A DNA stretch of 64,000 nucleotides from Paenibacillus paridis (GCF_006345825.1 NZ_VCIX01000092.1:1860001-1924000); one strand, 5' to 3'. Shown: positions 1-8,665, counted from the first letter of the stretch. Translations and numbers: made by a program. The notes: a model not told the origin generated them from the sequence alone.

Positions 1-48
1 ACTGAGCAGTCTGGAATATTTAATGATGTTAAATAAATAACGTATCAT
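1..48 (-). CDS. Start of an unidentified small ORF (runs off the left edge)
   Basis: An ATG at the right end of this stretch is preceded by a strong ribosome site (GGAGGGCAAC then ATG) and opens 16 stop-free codons reading MIRYLFNIIKYSRLLS before the window ends. The start is hydrophobic and basic, so a membrane or secreted protein is possible. The ribosome site is the main reason to list it. It lies about 110 bases downstream of the terminator that closes the amidoligase gene, so it probably has its own promoter. Product unknown. Confidence 0.35.
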   Translation of the reverse strand, partial: MIRYLFNIIKYSRLLS

Positions 49-155
49 GTTGCCCTCCAATCTGCCCCTACGACAATGGGTTACAAATAACGATGGAGAC
101 TTGATTAGAAAATAGGAAGAATTCCAAATGAACCCCCTGTCTCGGCACGCATCAC

Positions 156-192
156 AAAAAATAGCAGCTCCCTCATCAATGAGGAAGCCGCC
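156..192 (-). terminator. Rho-independent terminator of the amidoligase gene
   Basis: Read on the minus strand, a 13-pair stem (GGCGGCTTCCTCA with TGAGGGAGCTGCT, three G-T wobbles) closes a TTGA loop and is followed by ATTTTTT. The TGA stop of the amidoligase gene lies in the loop/right-arm junction, so the last codons form the left arm. Confidence 0.85.
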
Positions 193-1651
193 ATTTGATG
201 CGGATATCTGATCGTTCGTCCCAGGTCTTGCCGCGTTTAGCGGCATCAAGGAGAGGCTCAATATACGGAGCCAGCTCAGTGTAGCTGTTCGTGGCCGCGA
301 GCGATGCGGCCAGCGCATCCAAGCAGCCGGCCAGCACTGCGCGGTCGCCGGCGTAATAAGCCTCAACATACCGCTCCTCCAGAGCAGGTATGTAATCCAG
401 GTTCTGCTCCTCGCGAACGCACAGCAGAGCGAGCGCGAAGGAGGCTTTGGCCGCTGCCGGCGATACGAGCCAGCTTGGCAGCGTTCGGTACTCAAACCCG
501 CCATGCGGCTGCAGGCGGAAGTCCCCGAGCATCCCGTATCGGGGACGGCGGGCCCGCCCAGCGGGGTCCTCGACTAGAGCAAGCGGGAATGCCGCGTAGC
601 TGTCCAGCAGGCGGAGCAAGCGGCTCGTGAGCGGCGCTCCGCTGAGGTGGATGTGCCCGCCGAGCGCAAGCCCCGGCACGGGCATGGCTCCAGCGGCCCA
701 GCGCAAGCTTGGGTCGCTGATGCGATCGGCGGCGCGCAGCAGCAGGCGCCGCACGTTTGCGGCGAGCGCGGCCGGGTCCTCGGCCGGCTCGGGCCGCAGC
801 TCGGCGACGGGATACAGCAGCCGTCGCCCCACAAGCAGGGCGTCGGCCCCGGCTGCCCCGCCGACGCCAGCGCCCAAAAACCGCGACGCCGATGCGATCT
901 TCCCGCCCGGCGTCACCAGCACAAACTCCGGATCGGCGCCAATCCGCAGCCGCCGATCCCCCTCCCCCGCTCTCGCCGCCGCATGCCACGCGGCGAATCG
1001 GCGCAGCATAACCGCCTCCAGCCTCGTGTCCCTCAGCTTCGGCCAAGCGGCGCGGACGACTGTCCGTCCGTCCCCGCCAAGCGCTATCTCGGCCTCTCCA
1101 ATATCGAGGCCGAGCGCATAGAGTGCCGCGGCTGCCGTTCGCGCCACTCGCCTTAGCGCCGGGTCCTCCGGCCAGGCGCCAATCAGCTTATGGCCAGCAT
1201 CCACAGGCTTTACATTCCGTGAATCTCCATTCCTGAGTTCTGCATTCCTCGATTCCACGCGCCTGCCCGGCAGTGCCTTACCAGTTGCATCTATACGGAC
1301 CATCTCCACCGGTTCCAAATGCACGATACTGACAAGATACAAACGCTCGCTCGTCAGCGGCGCGCCTCCGCACAATCCGGCTCTGCGCCAAATGTGCTGC
1401 TTTTCCTCGTCGCTTTGCTTTGCAACAATATATCCGTTCCCATTCAGCACCCAAACGCCCGGAAACCGGCTTCTATCGAGTTCGCGCGTGTCTGACCACG
1501 CCAATACCGCATCGCCCGGTTTAACCGCTGACCAAGGCTGTGCATTAAGCGGTTGCCCATTGCGCTCGCCGGAAGTATGGAGCTCTTTCCCTGTGTAAGC
1601 AATCCGCTCTAACCGATCGTAGCTCCCTCTCCATATCCATGTCGAAGCCAT
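176..1651 (-). CDS. Putative COOH-NH2 ligase (phiEco32 type 2-like amidoligase)
   Basis: This 491-residue protein has an uncharacterised N-terminal half and a glutamine-synthetase-fold ligase region from about residue 235. Visible signatures are GADPEF (238-243), ELRP (284-287), GGHIH (331-335), and a following YG-x(2)-GDFR...GG-x-EYRTL segment. These are the acidic and histidine metal/ATP-site pattern of the family that joins a carboxylate to an amine. The start was placed at the ATG preceded by AAAGGCGGG, giving MASTWIWRG; an upstream in-frame ATG would run through the cotE terminator. It follows cotE on the same strand but is separated from it by a terminator. The coding region is strikingly GC-rich compared with its neighbours. 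I infer a spore-coat or peptide-tag modification role from context; the substrate is unknown. Confidence 0.75.
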   Translation of the reverse strand: MASTWIWRGSYDRLERIAYTGKELHTSGERNGQPLNAQPWSAVKPGDAVLAWSDTRELDRSRFPGVWVLNGNGYIVAKQSDEEKQHIWRRAGLCGGAPLTSERLYLVSIVHLEPVEMVRIDATGKALPGRRVESRNAELRNGDSRNVKPVDAGHKLIGAWPEDPALRRVARTAAAALYALGLDIGEAEIALGGDGRTVVRAAWPKLRDTRLEAVMLRRFAAWHAAARAGEGDRRLRIGADPEFVLVTPGGKIASASRFLGAGVGGAAGADALLVGRRLLYPVAELRPEPAEDPAALAANVRRLLLRAADRISDPSLRWAAGAMPVPGLALGGHIHLSGAPLTSRLLRLLDSYAAFPLALVEDPAGRARRPRYGMLGDFRLQPHGGFEYRTLPSWLVSPAAAKASFALALLCVREEQNLDYIPALEERYVEAYYAGDRAVLAGCLDALAASLAATNSYTELAPYIEPLLDAAKRGKTWDERSDIRIKWRLPH

Positions 1652-1709
1652 TGTGTTTCCCGCCTTTACTCCTTTTATGTAAAGGTAATTTTTACGATTT
1701 AAATATTTC

Positions 1710-1734
1710 AAAAAAAAAGAGGGCTTTCGCCCTC
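1710..1734 (-). terminator. Rho-independent terminator of cotE
   Basis: On the minus strand GAGGGC-GAAA-GCCCTC is followed by nine T residues. It lies 55 bases after the cotE stop and just upstream of the amidoligase start, so the two genes are probably transcribed separately or with read-through only. Confidence 0.85.
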
Positions 1735-1789
1735 GAATTTGCCGCTTGCGCAGCATATGATACCTTGACAGCAAAGCTTCCCGGCTTGC

Positions 1790-2353
1790 TTACAACTCAT
1801 CGTCCAGCAAATCTGGATCCAAATCCTCATAATCGCTATCGCCGAGGCTGAATTCCAAATCCTTGCCGTCCAGGTCGCCGCAACCGCCTGGAAGAACCGC
1901 AACGCAGACCTTTGTCTCGGCGACAAGTTCCACTGCAAACTCACGCTCTACACGAATCACGACACTCGAACCGTTCGAAGAAATGTTGGCTTCGATACAA
2001 TTCGGCTCCTGAATCACCTCGGCAGACACTTCAACTGTAGAAGGCCGGTGCTTCGGATCTACATAGGAGAGGTTCACGTGCTCAACGTAATGCACGGATT
2101 CCTTTGCCACGTCCGTTTGCGAGTTCTTGCTGTACGAATACCAGATGTTGATATCGTAAGTACCAATTACCTCAATGCCGTCGCCCGAACGAACCGCTTC
2201 ATATTGATGGTTGATTATCCATGCTCCGAGAATACTAGTCGGATTATGAGGCGGCGTTACGGTATGGGTTACAGTGGAAAACTTACGACCTTTGCCGCAG
2301 ACAGCCTTCGTAATTATTTCTCTGTACTGTAGCTGCTTATCTGCAATAGCCAT
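1790..2353 (-). CDS. cotE: Outer spore coat morphogenetic protein CotE
   Basis: The 187-residue product carries the CotE core: YREIITKAVCGKGRKF near the N-terminus, then SILGAWIINHQYEA, GTYDINIWYSYSKNSQTDV, and QEPNCIEANISSNG, followed by a variable acidic tail (DLDPDLLDDEL). Bacillus CotE is about 181 residues with the same order of blocks and the same acidic C-terminus. It is made in the mother cell and is needed to assemble the outer coat around the forespore. The start MAIADKQLQ was chosen because TGGAGGAGG lies directly upstream; ten further in-frame codons exist but would overlap the predicted mother-cell promoter. A good hairpin terminator follows. Confidence 0.93.
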   Translation of the reverse strand: MAIADKQLQYREIITKAVCGKGRKFSTVTHTVTPPHNPTSILGAWIINHQYEAVRSGDGIEVIGTYDINIWYSYSKNSQTDVAKESVHYVEHVNLSYVDPKHRPSTVEVSAEVIQEPNCIEANISSNGSSVVIRVEREFAVELVAETKVCVAVLPGGCGDLDGKDLEFSLGDSDYEDLDPDLLDDEL

Positions 2354-2691
2354 TGATTTAACCTCCTCCATACAATCATTCATTTAAAGTGTATGCAGGA
2401 CATAGGCAAATGTTGATTAAGTGGTCCCATATAAATGTTTATGTTCAATAGCAGTGGGATATTAACACTCATTCGCTGCGTCTCCTTACATCTATATGTG
2501 CTATAAAAGTAAATGATTCGCGCTTGGCAACCTCGCCCACAAAAATAGAATAAAGACCTATAAATATAGAACTAGATCCGTTCACGGTTCAAAAAGCAGC
2601 AGCCTTATGGACAATAAAAAGCCCACAATCCATAAAAACATTGTGCTAAACTAAATCGCCTATTATCGGCTTTCTATATACGAACAGGCTG
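2354..2691. other. Intergenic stretch upstream of cotE
   Basis: No gene is supported here. It contains the cotE ribosome site, a candidate mother-cell promoter (2388-2415), and otherwise AT-rich sequence without a convincing hairpin, repeat or ORF. Confidence 0.5.
2388..2415 (-). promoter_or_regulatory. Candidate sigma-E-type promoter of cotE
   Basis: On the minus strand CAACATT is followed 13 bases later by CATACACT, which fits the sigma-E -10 pattern CATANANT. Transcription would begin about 30 bases before the ATG at 2353. Bacillus cotE is known to be sigma-E dependent. The -35 match is partial. Confidence 0.4.
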
Positions 2692-2985
2692 TTATTTCAT
2701 GAAAAGCCATCGAACTCCTCTGCTATCTTTTCGATATCTTGGTATTTTAATAAAATCATTCATCTCGCTGATACAATTCTCAAAACTGTCATCTGACGAT
2801 AAATCACAAAAGAACGTTACCTTTTGGCGCTTCCAATAACCTTGAATAGAACCTTCAACACTCCAGTGTGAGTGAAGTTCGAGTTCGCTTTGTTCTAGCA
2901 CGAAATATTGAGCTTTCGTTTGCACTTCAACCTCAATCAGCTTCGCATTCAGTTCCTCAATCCGCTCTTTGAAGGCACTCACCAT
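2692..2985 (-). CDS. Hypothetical protein, 97 residues
   Basis: I do not recognise this protein. It begins with an amphipathic, probably coiled-coil segment (FKERIEELNAKLIEVEVQ) followed by a mixed region with several aromatic residues and a C-terminus rich in arginine. It has no signal peptide or membrane segment. The start is well supported: AAAGGAGGGATGA stands directly before the ATG. It is a single gene, transcribed away from the YqjA-like gene's end with about 150 bases between them, and about 340 bases from cotE. Confidence 0.6.
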   Translation of the reverse strand: MVSAFKERIEELNAKLIEVEVQTKAQYFVLEQSELELHSHWSVEGSIQGYWKRQKVTFFCDLSSDDSFENCISEMNDFIKIPRYRKDSRGVRWLFMK

Positions 2986-3138
2986 TCATCCCTCCTTTTA
3001 CAAAAGCATATCATGAATTTTCGCGTCGATGATCAAAAAAAGTCCTGGCAGGCCTTGGACTGGATTCCCCAAAGACATACGCAGGACAACACGCTCTCGC
3101 ACTCGCTATATTTCACTCATCCATTGCTATTCTGCTGG

Positions 3139-4107
3139 CTAGGCTTGAAGCCCAGCCATTTTGGCCTTCCTTTTCTTCAAACGCTTAGCAATGCCCAAAT
3201 ACCGCTCCAACTCGCGCAGCAGCTTAAGCAGCGAAGCGCGCACTTCGAATTCATCACGCGTCTTGGGAAGCTCCATTCCTTGAAACAGCTGTGACAGCTC
3301 ATGCAGCCGCTCTTCGACGTTGCCTTCATATACATCCGATTTGACGTCGCTCGCGAGCTGATCAAGCAGGTCTGCAATCATCACGGCTTGCGGGAATTTC
3401 TGATAGACAAATGCCAGCTCCACGAGCATCTGCTGCACCGACTCCAACTGCTGGCGCCTCATCTCAAAATATGTCGACCAATACTGTTCCTGGCCCCAAA
3501 GTCGATTTTCCCGATTCCGCACAGACCGCTGCGCACCTTCTTCAATCGCGCTGTAAGCTTCAAGAATCTCGCTGCCGTTCCACACATGCGCAGGATTGCG
3601 CAAGGTGAAAGCCATTTCTTGAAAGATGATACCGAAGTTCTGTTCGAGCGAATTGCGGTAATGCTGCAGCTGATGCTCGTCCTTCGGCATGTAAATGATA
3701 TTTACAATCGTCGCCCAGCCGAGACCCGCAAACAGCAGCAGTATTTCGTTGCCGATAATGCCCGTAGTTACTTCCTCGCGGTTAAACAGATGGAATACGA
3801 TGACCGAACTCGTGACGATCCCGTCCTTCAATTGAAAGCGGGAAAGAACCGGGAAGGTAATCAAAATAAAAATGGCCACCGCCCAAATATGAAAGCCGAA
3901 CAACGAAAAAATAAGCGATGCAAAAAAAAGGCCGAGCACAGACGCAATAAAACGGACGAATGCGCTCTTAAGTCCCTTCATTCGCGTCACTTCGACGCCG
4001 AGTATGGCAAGAATGCCCGCGCCAAGCGGCGGCTCCAGACCCAGATAGACAGCGGTATATATAGCTGCAATGGCTGCCAGAGCTGTTTTGATAATGCGAA
4101 TGCCCAT
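3139..4107 (-). CDS. yqjA: YqjA-like membrane protein (aromatic acid exporter family)
   Basis: The 322-residue product has an N-terminal half with about five hydrophobic segments (residues 5-25, 27-45, 50-72, 75-92, 115-140) and a soluble helical C-terminal half ending in a very basic tail (RLKKRKAKMAG). The length and architecture match Bacillus YqjA, with an ArAE/DUF939 membrane region and the associated C-terminal domain. The family is named for export of aromatic carboxylic acids, but substrates in Firmicutes are not established. GAGGTTAATTTC precedes the ATG. It sits 39 bases downstream of the ABC permease gene on the same strand, so it may be the last gene of that transcript. Confidence 0.8.
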   Translation of the reverse strand: MGIRIIKTALAAIAAIYTAVYLGLEPPLGAGILAILGVEVTRMKGLKSAFVRFIASVLGLFFASLIFSLFGFHIWAVAIFILITFPVLSRFQLKDGIVTSSVIVFHLFNREEVTTGIIGNEILLLFAGLGWATIVNIIYMPKDEHQLQHYRNSLEQNFGIIFQEMAFTLRNPAHVWNGSEILEAYSAIEEGAQRSVRNRENRLWGQEQYWSTYFEMRRQQLESVQQMLVELAFVYQKFPQAVMIADLLDQLASDVKSDVYEGNVEERLHELSQLFQGMELPKTRDEFEVRASLLKLLRELERYLGIAKRLKKRKAKMAGLQA

Positions 4108-4146
4108 GAAATTAACCTCGCGTACGATAGGATTTATTCCTACATC

Positions 4147-5034
4147 CTAACGCTCGCGCCAGCCTGCCGTCAACCGTCGCTCCAGCATCGCCACTAGCTG
4201 ATACATAACTGTCGCTACAATCGCGATCACAATGAGGCTGGATAAGACCAGTGTAAAATTAAACACTTGGAAGCCGTAGATGATCAAATAGCCAAGTCCA
4301 AGCTTCGCGACAAGGAATTCACCGACGATTACGCCAATCCAAGCCAAACCAACGTTAACCTTGAGCGTAGCGATTATGACCGGAAACGAGCCGGGCAAGA
4401 TGACGAGCTTAAACAGCTGTAACCGCGATGCGCCAAGCAGCCTAACAACCTTGATATAGCCGGAATCGATCTCCCGAAAACGATTATATATATTCAAGGT
4501 TGTAATGATGACAGTAACCGATAACGTGATCGCAACGATGGACATAAACCCTGGGCCTAGCCCAACAATAAAAATCGGTCCCAACGCTACCTTCGGCATA
4601 CTGTTGAGCACGACCAAATAAGGATCGAACACGCGCGACAAAAAGGGAAACCACCAAAGCACTGCAGCCATTGCCGTCCCCAGAATCGTACCGAGTAAAA
4701 AACCGACTACCGTCTCCGTTACGGTCATCCCGACATGCGGCCAAATGCTGCCGTCAGCCATCGTTTTCCACAGCTGCTGCAGCATTTTTGTGGGATAACT
4801 GAACAATAAGGGATCGATCCATTTATTACGCCCCGCAGCTTCCCACAAGCCAACAAACAGCAGGAGCAGAACCGTTTGCGTCACGATGACCGCTGCCGTA
4901 AGCTTTCGCTTCTGCGATTTGAAACGCATGTGAAGATCACCCATCCAGCTGCGTCGATCCTCCTGAATGCCGGAAGTATGGATGGGCCCTTGCATTTCTG
5001 CATGTTCAGCATTCTGCTTGCTTCGCTTATCCAT
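4147..5034 (-). CDS. ABC transporter permease, SsuC/TauC type
   Basis: The 295-residue inner-membrane subunit has a cytoplasmic basic N-terminus, about six membrane segments, and the cytoplasmic coupling motif of binding-protein-dependent permeases (around RLLGASRLQLFKLVILPGS). The family imports sulfonates, taurine, nitrate or pyrimidine precursors. The start MDKRSKQ was chosen over longer in-frame options because AAGGAGG lies nine bases before it. It overlaps the ATPase stop by eight bases (ATGGATAA), a sign of translational coupling. It is the third gene of binding protein-ATPase-permease on the minus strand. The sequence gives no substrate. Confidence 0.88.
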   Translation of the reverse strand: MDKRSKQNAEHAEMQGPIHTSGIQEDRRSWMGDLHMRFKSQKRKLTAAVIVTQTVLLLLFVGLWEAAGRNKWIDPLLFSYPTKMLQQLWKTMADGSIWPHVGMTVTETVVGFLLGTILGTAMAAVLWWFPFLSRVFDPYLVVLNSMPKVALGPIFIVGLGPGFMSIVAITLSVTVIITTLNIYNRFREIDSGYIKVVRLLGASRLQLFKLVILPGSFPVIIATLKVNVGLAWIGVIVGEFLVAKLGLGYLIIYGFQVFNFTLVLSSLIVIAIVATVMYQLVAMLERRLTAGWRER

Positions 5035-5824
5035 TACTTCTGCCTCCTTCACCGTCATCCTTGTCAAGCTCCGCCCATAAGCTGTCGAACAGCTCTTGAA
5101 AGCTGGGCAGCTTGCGTGCAGCCATTGGGGCCGCTGCGCGTATATGCTCATGAACGGAAATCTCGCTTCGGATATGTCCGGGATTTCGGCCAAGCACGAT
5201 GATTCGATCGCTCATCGCAGCCGCTTCCGCCAAATCATGGGTGACAAGGACTGCGGTTTTTCCAAGTCGCTTCAGCGTCTGATGAACCAAATCCTCCAGC
5301 TGCAGCTTAATATGCAAATCAAGCGCGGAGAATGGCTCATCCAGAAGAAGCACCTCAGGCTCTGTAGCCAGCGTTCGCGCAAGCGCTACTCGTTGCCTCA
5401 TCCCGCCTGATAGCTCATGGGGGTATCTCCCCCCTGCATCAGGCAAGCCAAGCTCGCTGAGCAGCTCATCAACAGCCCGTAAAGTCTTCTCAGTCTTGCG
5501 GCCGCTTATTTCAAGCCCAATGGCGGCATTTTCTCTTATCGTGCGCCATGGAAACAAATAGTCTTGCTGCAGCATATAACCTACCTTTGGCGAAGGCCCC
5601 TCTACCCGTTCTCCGCCTAGCAGCACCTGCCCTTTTGTGGGAGGGAACAAGCCGGCGAGCAAGCTAAGCACCGTCGTCTTGCCGCAGCCGCTAGGCCCAA
5701 CCAGGCTAATAAACTCTCCGCGGTCAACCGTCAGATCGATCTGTTCAACCGCGAGAGAGGCTTCCTTTTCATTCACATATACATGTGATAATTGCTGCAG
5801 CTCAAGCACAGGAGTATGTTTCAT
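5027..5824 (-). CDS. ABC transporter ATP-binding protein, SsuB/TauB type
   Basis: The 265-residue ATPase shows Walker A GPSGCGKT (43-50), a Q-loop (GYMLQQDYLFPW), signature LSGGMRQRVALAR, Walker B LLLDEPFSALD, and the switch histidine in LVTHDL. The Q-loop and short C-terminal extension are typical of the nitrate/sulfonate/taurine subfamily. The start is the ATG after GGAGGCTTGGGC; the in-frame TTG two codons earlier is too close to the ribosome site. It energises the permease encoded downstream, with which it overlaps, and lies 28 bases after the binding-protein gene. Confidence 0.92.
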   Translation of the reverse strand: MKHTPVLELQQLSHVYVNEKEASLAVEQIDLTVDRGEFISLVGPSGCGKTTVLSLLAGLFPPTKGQVLLGGERVEGPSPKVGYMLQQDYLFPWRTIRENAAIGLEISGRKTEKTLRAVDELLSELGLPDAGGRYPHELSGGMRQRVALARTLATEPEVLLLDEPFSALDLHIKLQLEDLVHQTLKRLGKTAVLVTHDLAEAAAMSDRIIVLGRNPGHIRSEISVHEHIRAAAPMAARKLPSFQELFDSLWAELDKDDGEGGRSNG

Positions 5825-5852
5825 GCCCAAGCCTCCATTTTCTGCATGCCGA

Positions 5853-6863
5853 TTATTTCACTGCTTCGATCGCCTTCTCCGCAAAACTTGTGTCAACCAG
5901 CTCGCTGTGTTCCGTACGCTTCTCAAGCTCGCCCGCTGTCGTTATGACATCCAGAAGATTATTCCATTCCGCTTCATCGATTATCGGATCGGTAGCGAAG
6001 GACCCCTGCTGCTTGTAACGGTCAATTGAACTTACAACAATGTCACGATCCACATTATCAAAGAAAGGCAGCACTGCGTCTGCAATCTTATCCGCGTCAT
6101 TGCTCTCCACCCAAAGCTGCGCTTTATGCAAGGCATTCGTGAAGGACTGAACCGTATCCTTATTCTTCTTCAAATAGCTTTGCTTGGTCATGAACACCGT
6201 ATAAGGCAAATGTCCACTCTCCGTTCCGAAAGACGCAATAACATGCCCTTTGCCTTCCTTCTCGAAGATCGATGCGGTTGGCTCGAACAGCTGGACATAA
6301 TCACCCGTACCCGAAGCGAAAGCAGCTGCGATATTGGCAAAATCCACGTTTTGAATCAACTCCAGATCAGCCTTCGGATCAATGCCATGCTTCTTCAGGA
6401 CAAACTCGCCTGCCATTTGGGGCATGCCGCCTTTTCTTTGTCCGAGAAAAATGCTTCCTTTCAGTGAACTCCAGTCAAAATCCTTCACTTCATCCTTCGC
6501 CACTAGAAATGTGCCATCCGTTTGAGTAACCTGTGCGAAATTGATGATTGGATCATCGGTTCCTTGCTGATACACGTAGATGGAAGTTTCTGAACCTACG
6601 AGCGCGACGTCAATGGCGTTCGACAGCAGCGCAGTCATCGTCTTGTCACCGCCCGGCGTCGTCGTTAATTCCACGTCTAGGCCTTCTTCCTCAAAGAAGC
6701 CATTGGCAAGTGCTACATACTCCGGTGCATAGAACAATGACCGGGTGACCTCTCCGATCCGTACCTTTGTTTTCTCTGAATCCCCTTTGCCGCAGCCCGC
6801 GAGCGCAGCAGTCATGACGAGCGCTACCGTAAGCAGCAGCGACATGAATATACGTCTTTTCAT
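5853..6863 (-). CDS. ABC transporter substrate-binding lipoprotein, SsuA/THI5-like
   Basis: The 336-residue protein starts with a lipoprotein signal (MKRRIFMSLLL...ALAGC) and continues with the SsuA/NMT1 fold: RIGEVTRSLFYAPEYVAL, FFEEEGLDVELT and an ALLSNAIDVALVG segment. It would sit on the outer face of the membrane and deliver a small organic solute to the permease/ATPase encoded next. The start was set at the ATG preceded by AGGAGGGACTCCAA; an upstream in-frame extension lacks a signal-like start. First gene of the transporter operon. No thiamine riboswitch is visible in the short leader, so sulfonate-type and thiamine-precursor-type substrates cannot be separated. Confidence 0.88.
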   Translation of the reverse strand: MKRRIFMSLLLTVALVMTAALAGCGKGDSEKTKVRIGEVTRSLFYAPEYVALANGFFEEEGLDVELTTTPGGDKTMTALLSNAIDVALVGSETSIYVYQQGTDDPIINFAQVTQTDGTFLVAKDEVKDFDWSSLKGSIFLGQRKGGMPQMAGEFVLKKHGIDPKADLELIQNVDFANIAAAFASGTGDYVQLFEPTASIFEKEGKGHVIASFGTESGHLPYTVFMTKQSYLKKNKDTVQSFTNALHKAQLWVESNDADKIADAVLPFFDNVDRDIVVSSIDRYKQQGSFATDPIIDEAEWNNLLDVITTAGELEKRTEHSELVDTSFAEKAIEAVK

Positions 6864-6943
6864 TTGGAGTCCCTCCTGCACATTTAAGTCATTTGATGTA
6901 CTCCAGCCTATGCAAAGACAACTTGGGCGGTGAATGGGCATGC

Positions 6944-6992
6944 AAAAAGAAGGCTGCCCGCATATCGTCAATGACGAGCGGACAGCCTTCTA
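6944..6992 (-). terminator. Terminator of the M32 carboxypeptidase gene
   Basis: On the minus strand AGAAGGCTGTCCGC pairs with GCGGGCAGCCTTC across a loop of about 17 bases and is followed by TTTTT. It begins about 25 bases after the stop of the carboxypeptidase gene. Confidence 0.8.
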
Positions 6993-7015
6993 TTACCGTT
7001 CCTATTCGTTTTGCT

Positions 7016-8533
7016 TTACAGCTTGTAGATATCCGTATATTTCTTGGTCAGGTAATCAACTAAATATTGTGGGTCGAGCGGCTTGCCGGTTACGCTCTCA
7101 ATCAGCTCAGATGGCGATCTCAGCTTGCCGTATTTGTAGATTCGCTCCGTTAACCAGTCCTTAATAGGAAGCAGCTCACCACCGCCGACATTCGTCCAGA
7201 AGCTCGGAAGCTCTTTCTCCATCGTATCTGCGATTTGCGCCGCATACATATTGCCAAGCGAGTAAGATGGGAAGTAACCGAACGCTCCGCCAGACCAATG
7301 CACATCCTGAAGGACGCCTTCGGCATCATTCGGCGGTGTCACGCCCAAATACTCTTTGTATTTGTCGTTCCAAATGGCAGGCAAATCGGCTGCTTTCGCT
7401 CCTCCGTTAAAAATCAGCTTCTCCATCTCATACCGAATAATGATGTGAAGGTTGTAAGTCAGCTCATCCGCCTCGATTCGGATCAAGGACGGCTTTACGA
7501 CGTTGTTGCCGCGGTAAAACTGATCAACGCTAACATCAAGCTGGCCAGGAAAGCGTTTCTGAAGCTCGCCGAAATATTGGTTCCAGAACGGCCTGCTGCG
7601 GCCGATCACATTTTCCCAAAAGCGGGATTGCGATTCATGGATTCCCATGGAGGTACCCGTGCAAAGCGTCGTTCCAATAAGCTCCTCCATAATATTTTGC
7701 TCATAGAGAGCATGGCCGCCTTCATGAATTGTCCCGAACAAAGCGCTGGTAACATCATCTTCCAAATAGCGTGTTGTAATACGTACGTCGCCAGGGCTTA
7801 AACCGGTAGCGAATGGATGTGCACTCTCGTCCAATCTGCCTGCCTCAAAGTTATAACCCATTTGCTCCAATATGTATAAGCTGAAAGCTTTTTGAGCGGA
7901 TTTATCATAATTTTGCTTTAAAAATGACTCATCCGGCTGGTGCGGCGAGTTCGCAATTGCCGCTGCCAGCGGAACGAGCTTCGCGCGCAAGCCGCCGAAT
8001 ACGCGGTCAAGCTCGGCTACGGTCATACCCGGTTCATATTGATCAAGCAATGTATCGTAGCGGGTTTCCTTAGCGCCCCAGAGATCAATAAATTGATTGG
8101 TATACGAAATGACTTTCTCTAAATAAGGCTGGAAGCCGGCATAGTCGTTGTTTTCCTTTGCTTCCTCCCACTTGGATTCGGATTGTGAGGCTAATACCAC
8201 ATATTCTTGATACAGCTTTGGAGGTATTTTCACGCTTCGGTCGTATTCCTTGCGGGTTTCCGTTACAAGACGCTGGTCAATCTCAGACAGGCCTGAATAA
8301 GCTGCGCTTTCCTCCAGCACCGAAATCCATTCTCCCAGCTCGGGTGAAGTCGAAAGCTTGAATTGGTCGGCGGATAAGGCACCAATGACCTCGGAACGAT
8401 TATCCATTCCTTTACGGGGCGCTCCTGTGCGCAAATCCCAGTACAGCACGCCAAGCGCTTCCTCATAGCTTTTTATTTTGCGAATCGTTTCTTTAAAGCT
8501 GTTCAGCGCTTCATTCGTTTTGGTTGACATCAT
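7016..8533 (-). CDS. M32-family metallocarboxypeptidase (carboxypeptidase Taq type)
   Basis: The 505-residue cytosolic protein carries the zinc motif HEGGH (270-274) within GTIHEGGHALYEQ, and a downstream HESQSRFWENVIGR block typical of family M32. It corresponds in length and motifs to Bacillus YpwA. The enzymes remove C-terminal residues from peptides in a metal-dependent way and have a broad substrate range excluding proline. AAAGGCGG precedes two adjacent ATG codons; either may be used (8533 or 8530). It is a single gene, divergent from the HesB-like/carbonic anhydrase pair, and followed by its own terminator. Confidence 0.93.
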   Translation of the reverse strand: MMSTKTNEALNSFKETIRKIKSYEEALGVLYWDLRTGAPRKGMDNRSEVIGALSADQFKLSTSPELGEWISVLEESAAYSGLSEIDQRLVTETRKEYDRSVKIPPKLYQEYVVLASQSESKWEEAKENNDYAGFQPYLEKVISYTNQFIDLWGAKETRYDTLLDQYEPGMTVAELDRVFGGLRAKLVPLAAAIANSPHQPDESFLKQNYDKSAQKAFSLYILEQMGYNFEAGRLDESAHPFATGLSPGDVRITTRYLEDDVTSALFGTIHEGGHALYEQNIMEELIGTTLCTGTSMGIHESQSRFWENVIGRSRPFWNQYFGELQKRFPGQLDVSVDQFYRGNNVVKPSLIRIEADELTYNLHIIIRYEMEKLIFNGGAKAADLPAIWNDKYKEYLGVTPPNDAEGVLQDVHWSGGAFGYFPSYSLGNMYAAQIADTMEKELPSFWTNVGGGELLPIKDWLTERIYKYGKLRSPSELIESVTGKPLDPQYLVDYLTKKYTDIYKL

Positions 8534-8583
8534 TATACCGCCTTTCTATAGTTATCGGATTGCTATCTTCATGGGAACTTCAC

Positions 8584-8612
8584 TTGATCTTCATTATTTC
8601 AATCCTTATAAT
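8584..8612 (+). promoter_or_regulatory. Sigma-A-type promoter for the HesB-like/carbonic anhydrase pair
   Basis: TTGATC and a perfect TATAAT are separated by 17 bases, 54 bases before the first ATG of the pair. Confidence 0.65.
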
Positions 8613-8665
8613 CATCTTAAACCTGCTCGTCATCCAGTGCAAGAGAGAGAAAGAGAGGAAGCCTT

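Noticed and set aside
304..1156. Long open frames on both strands inside the amidoligase gene
   Set aside because: They result from the gene's high GC content. They lack ribosome sites and family motifs, and overlap a well-supported gene.
3301..4197. Plus-strand 298-codon frame opposite the YqjA-like gene
   Set aside because: Its translation is rich in Cys, His and Arg with no membrane or domain pattern. It is the antisense shadow of a clear membrane protein gene.
5853..6943. Thiamine (TPP) riboswitch before the SsuA/THI5-like gene
   Set aside because: The leader is only about 80 bases and lacks the conserved TPP-riboswitch core and expected stems.
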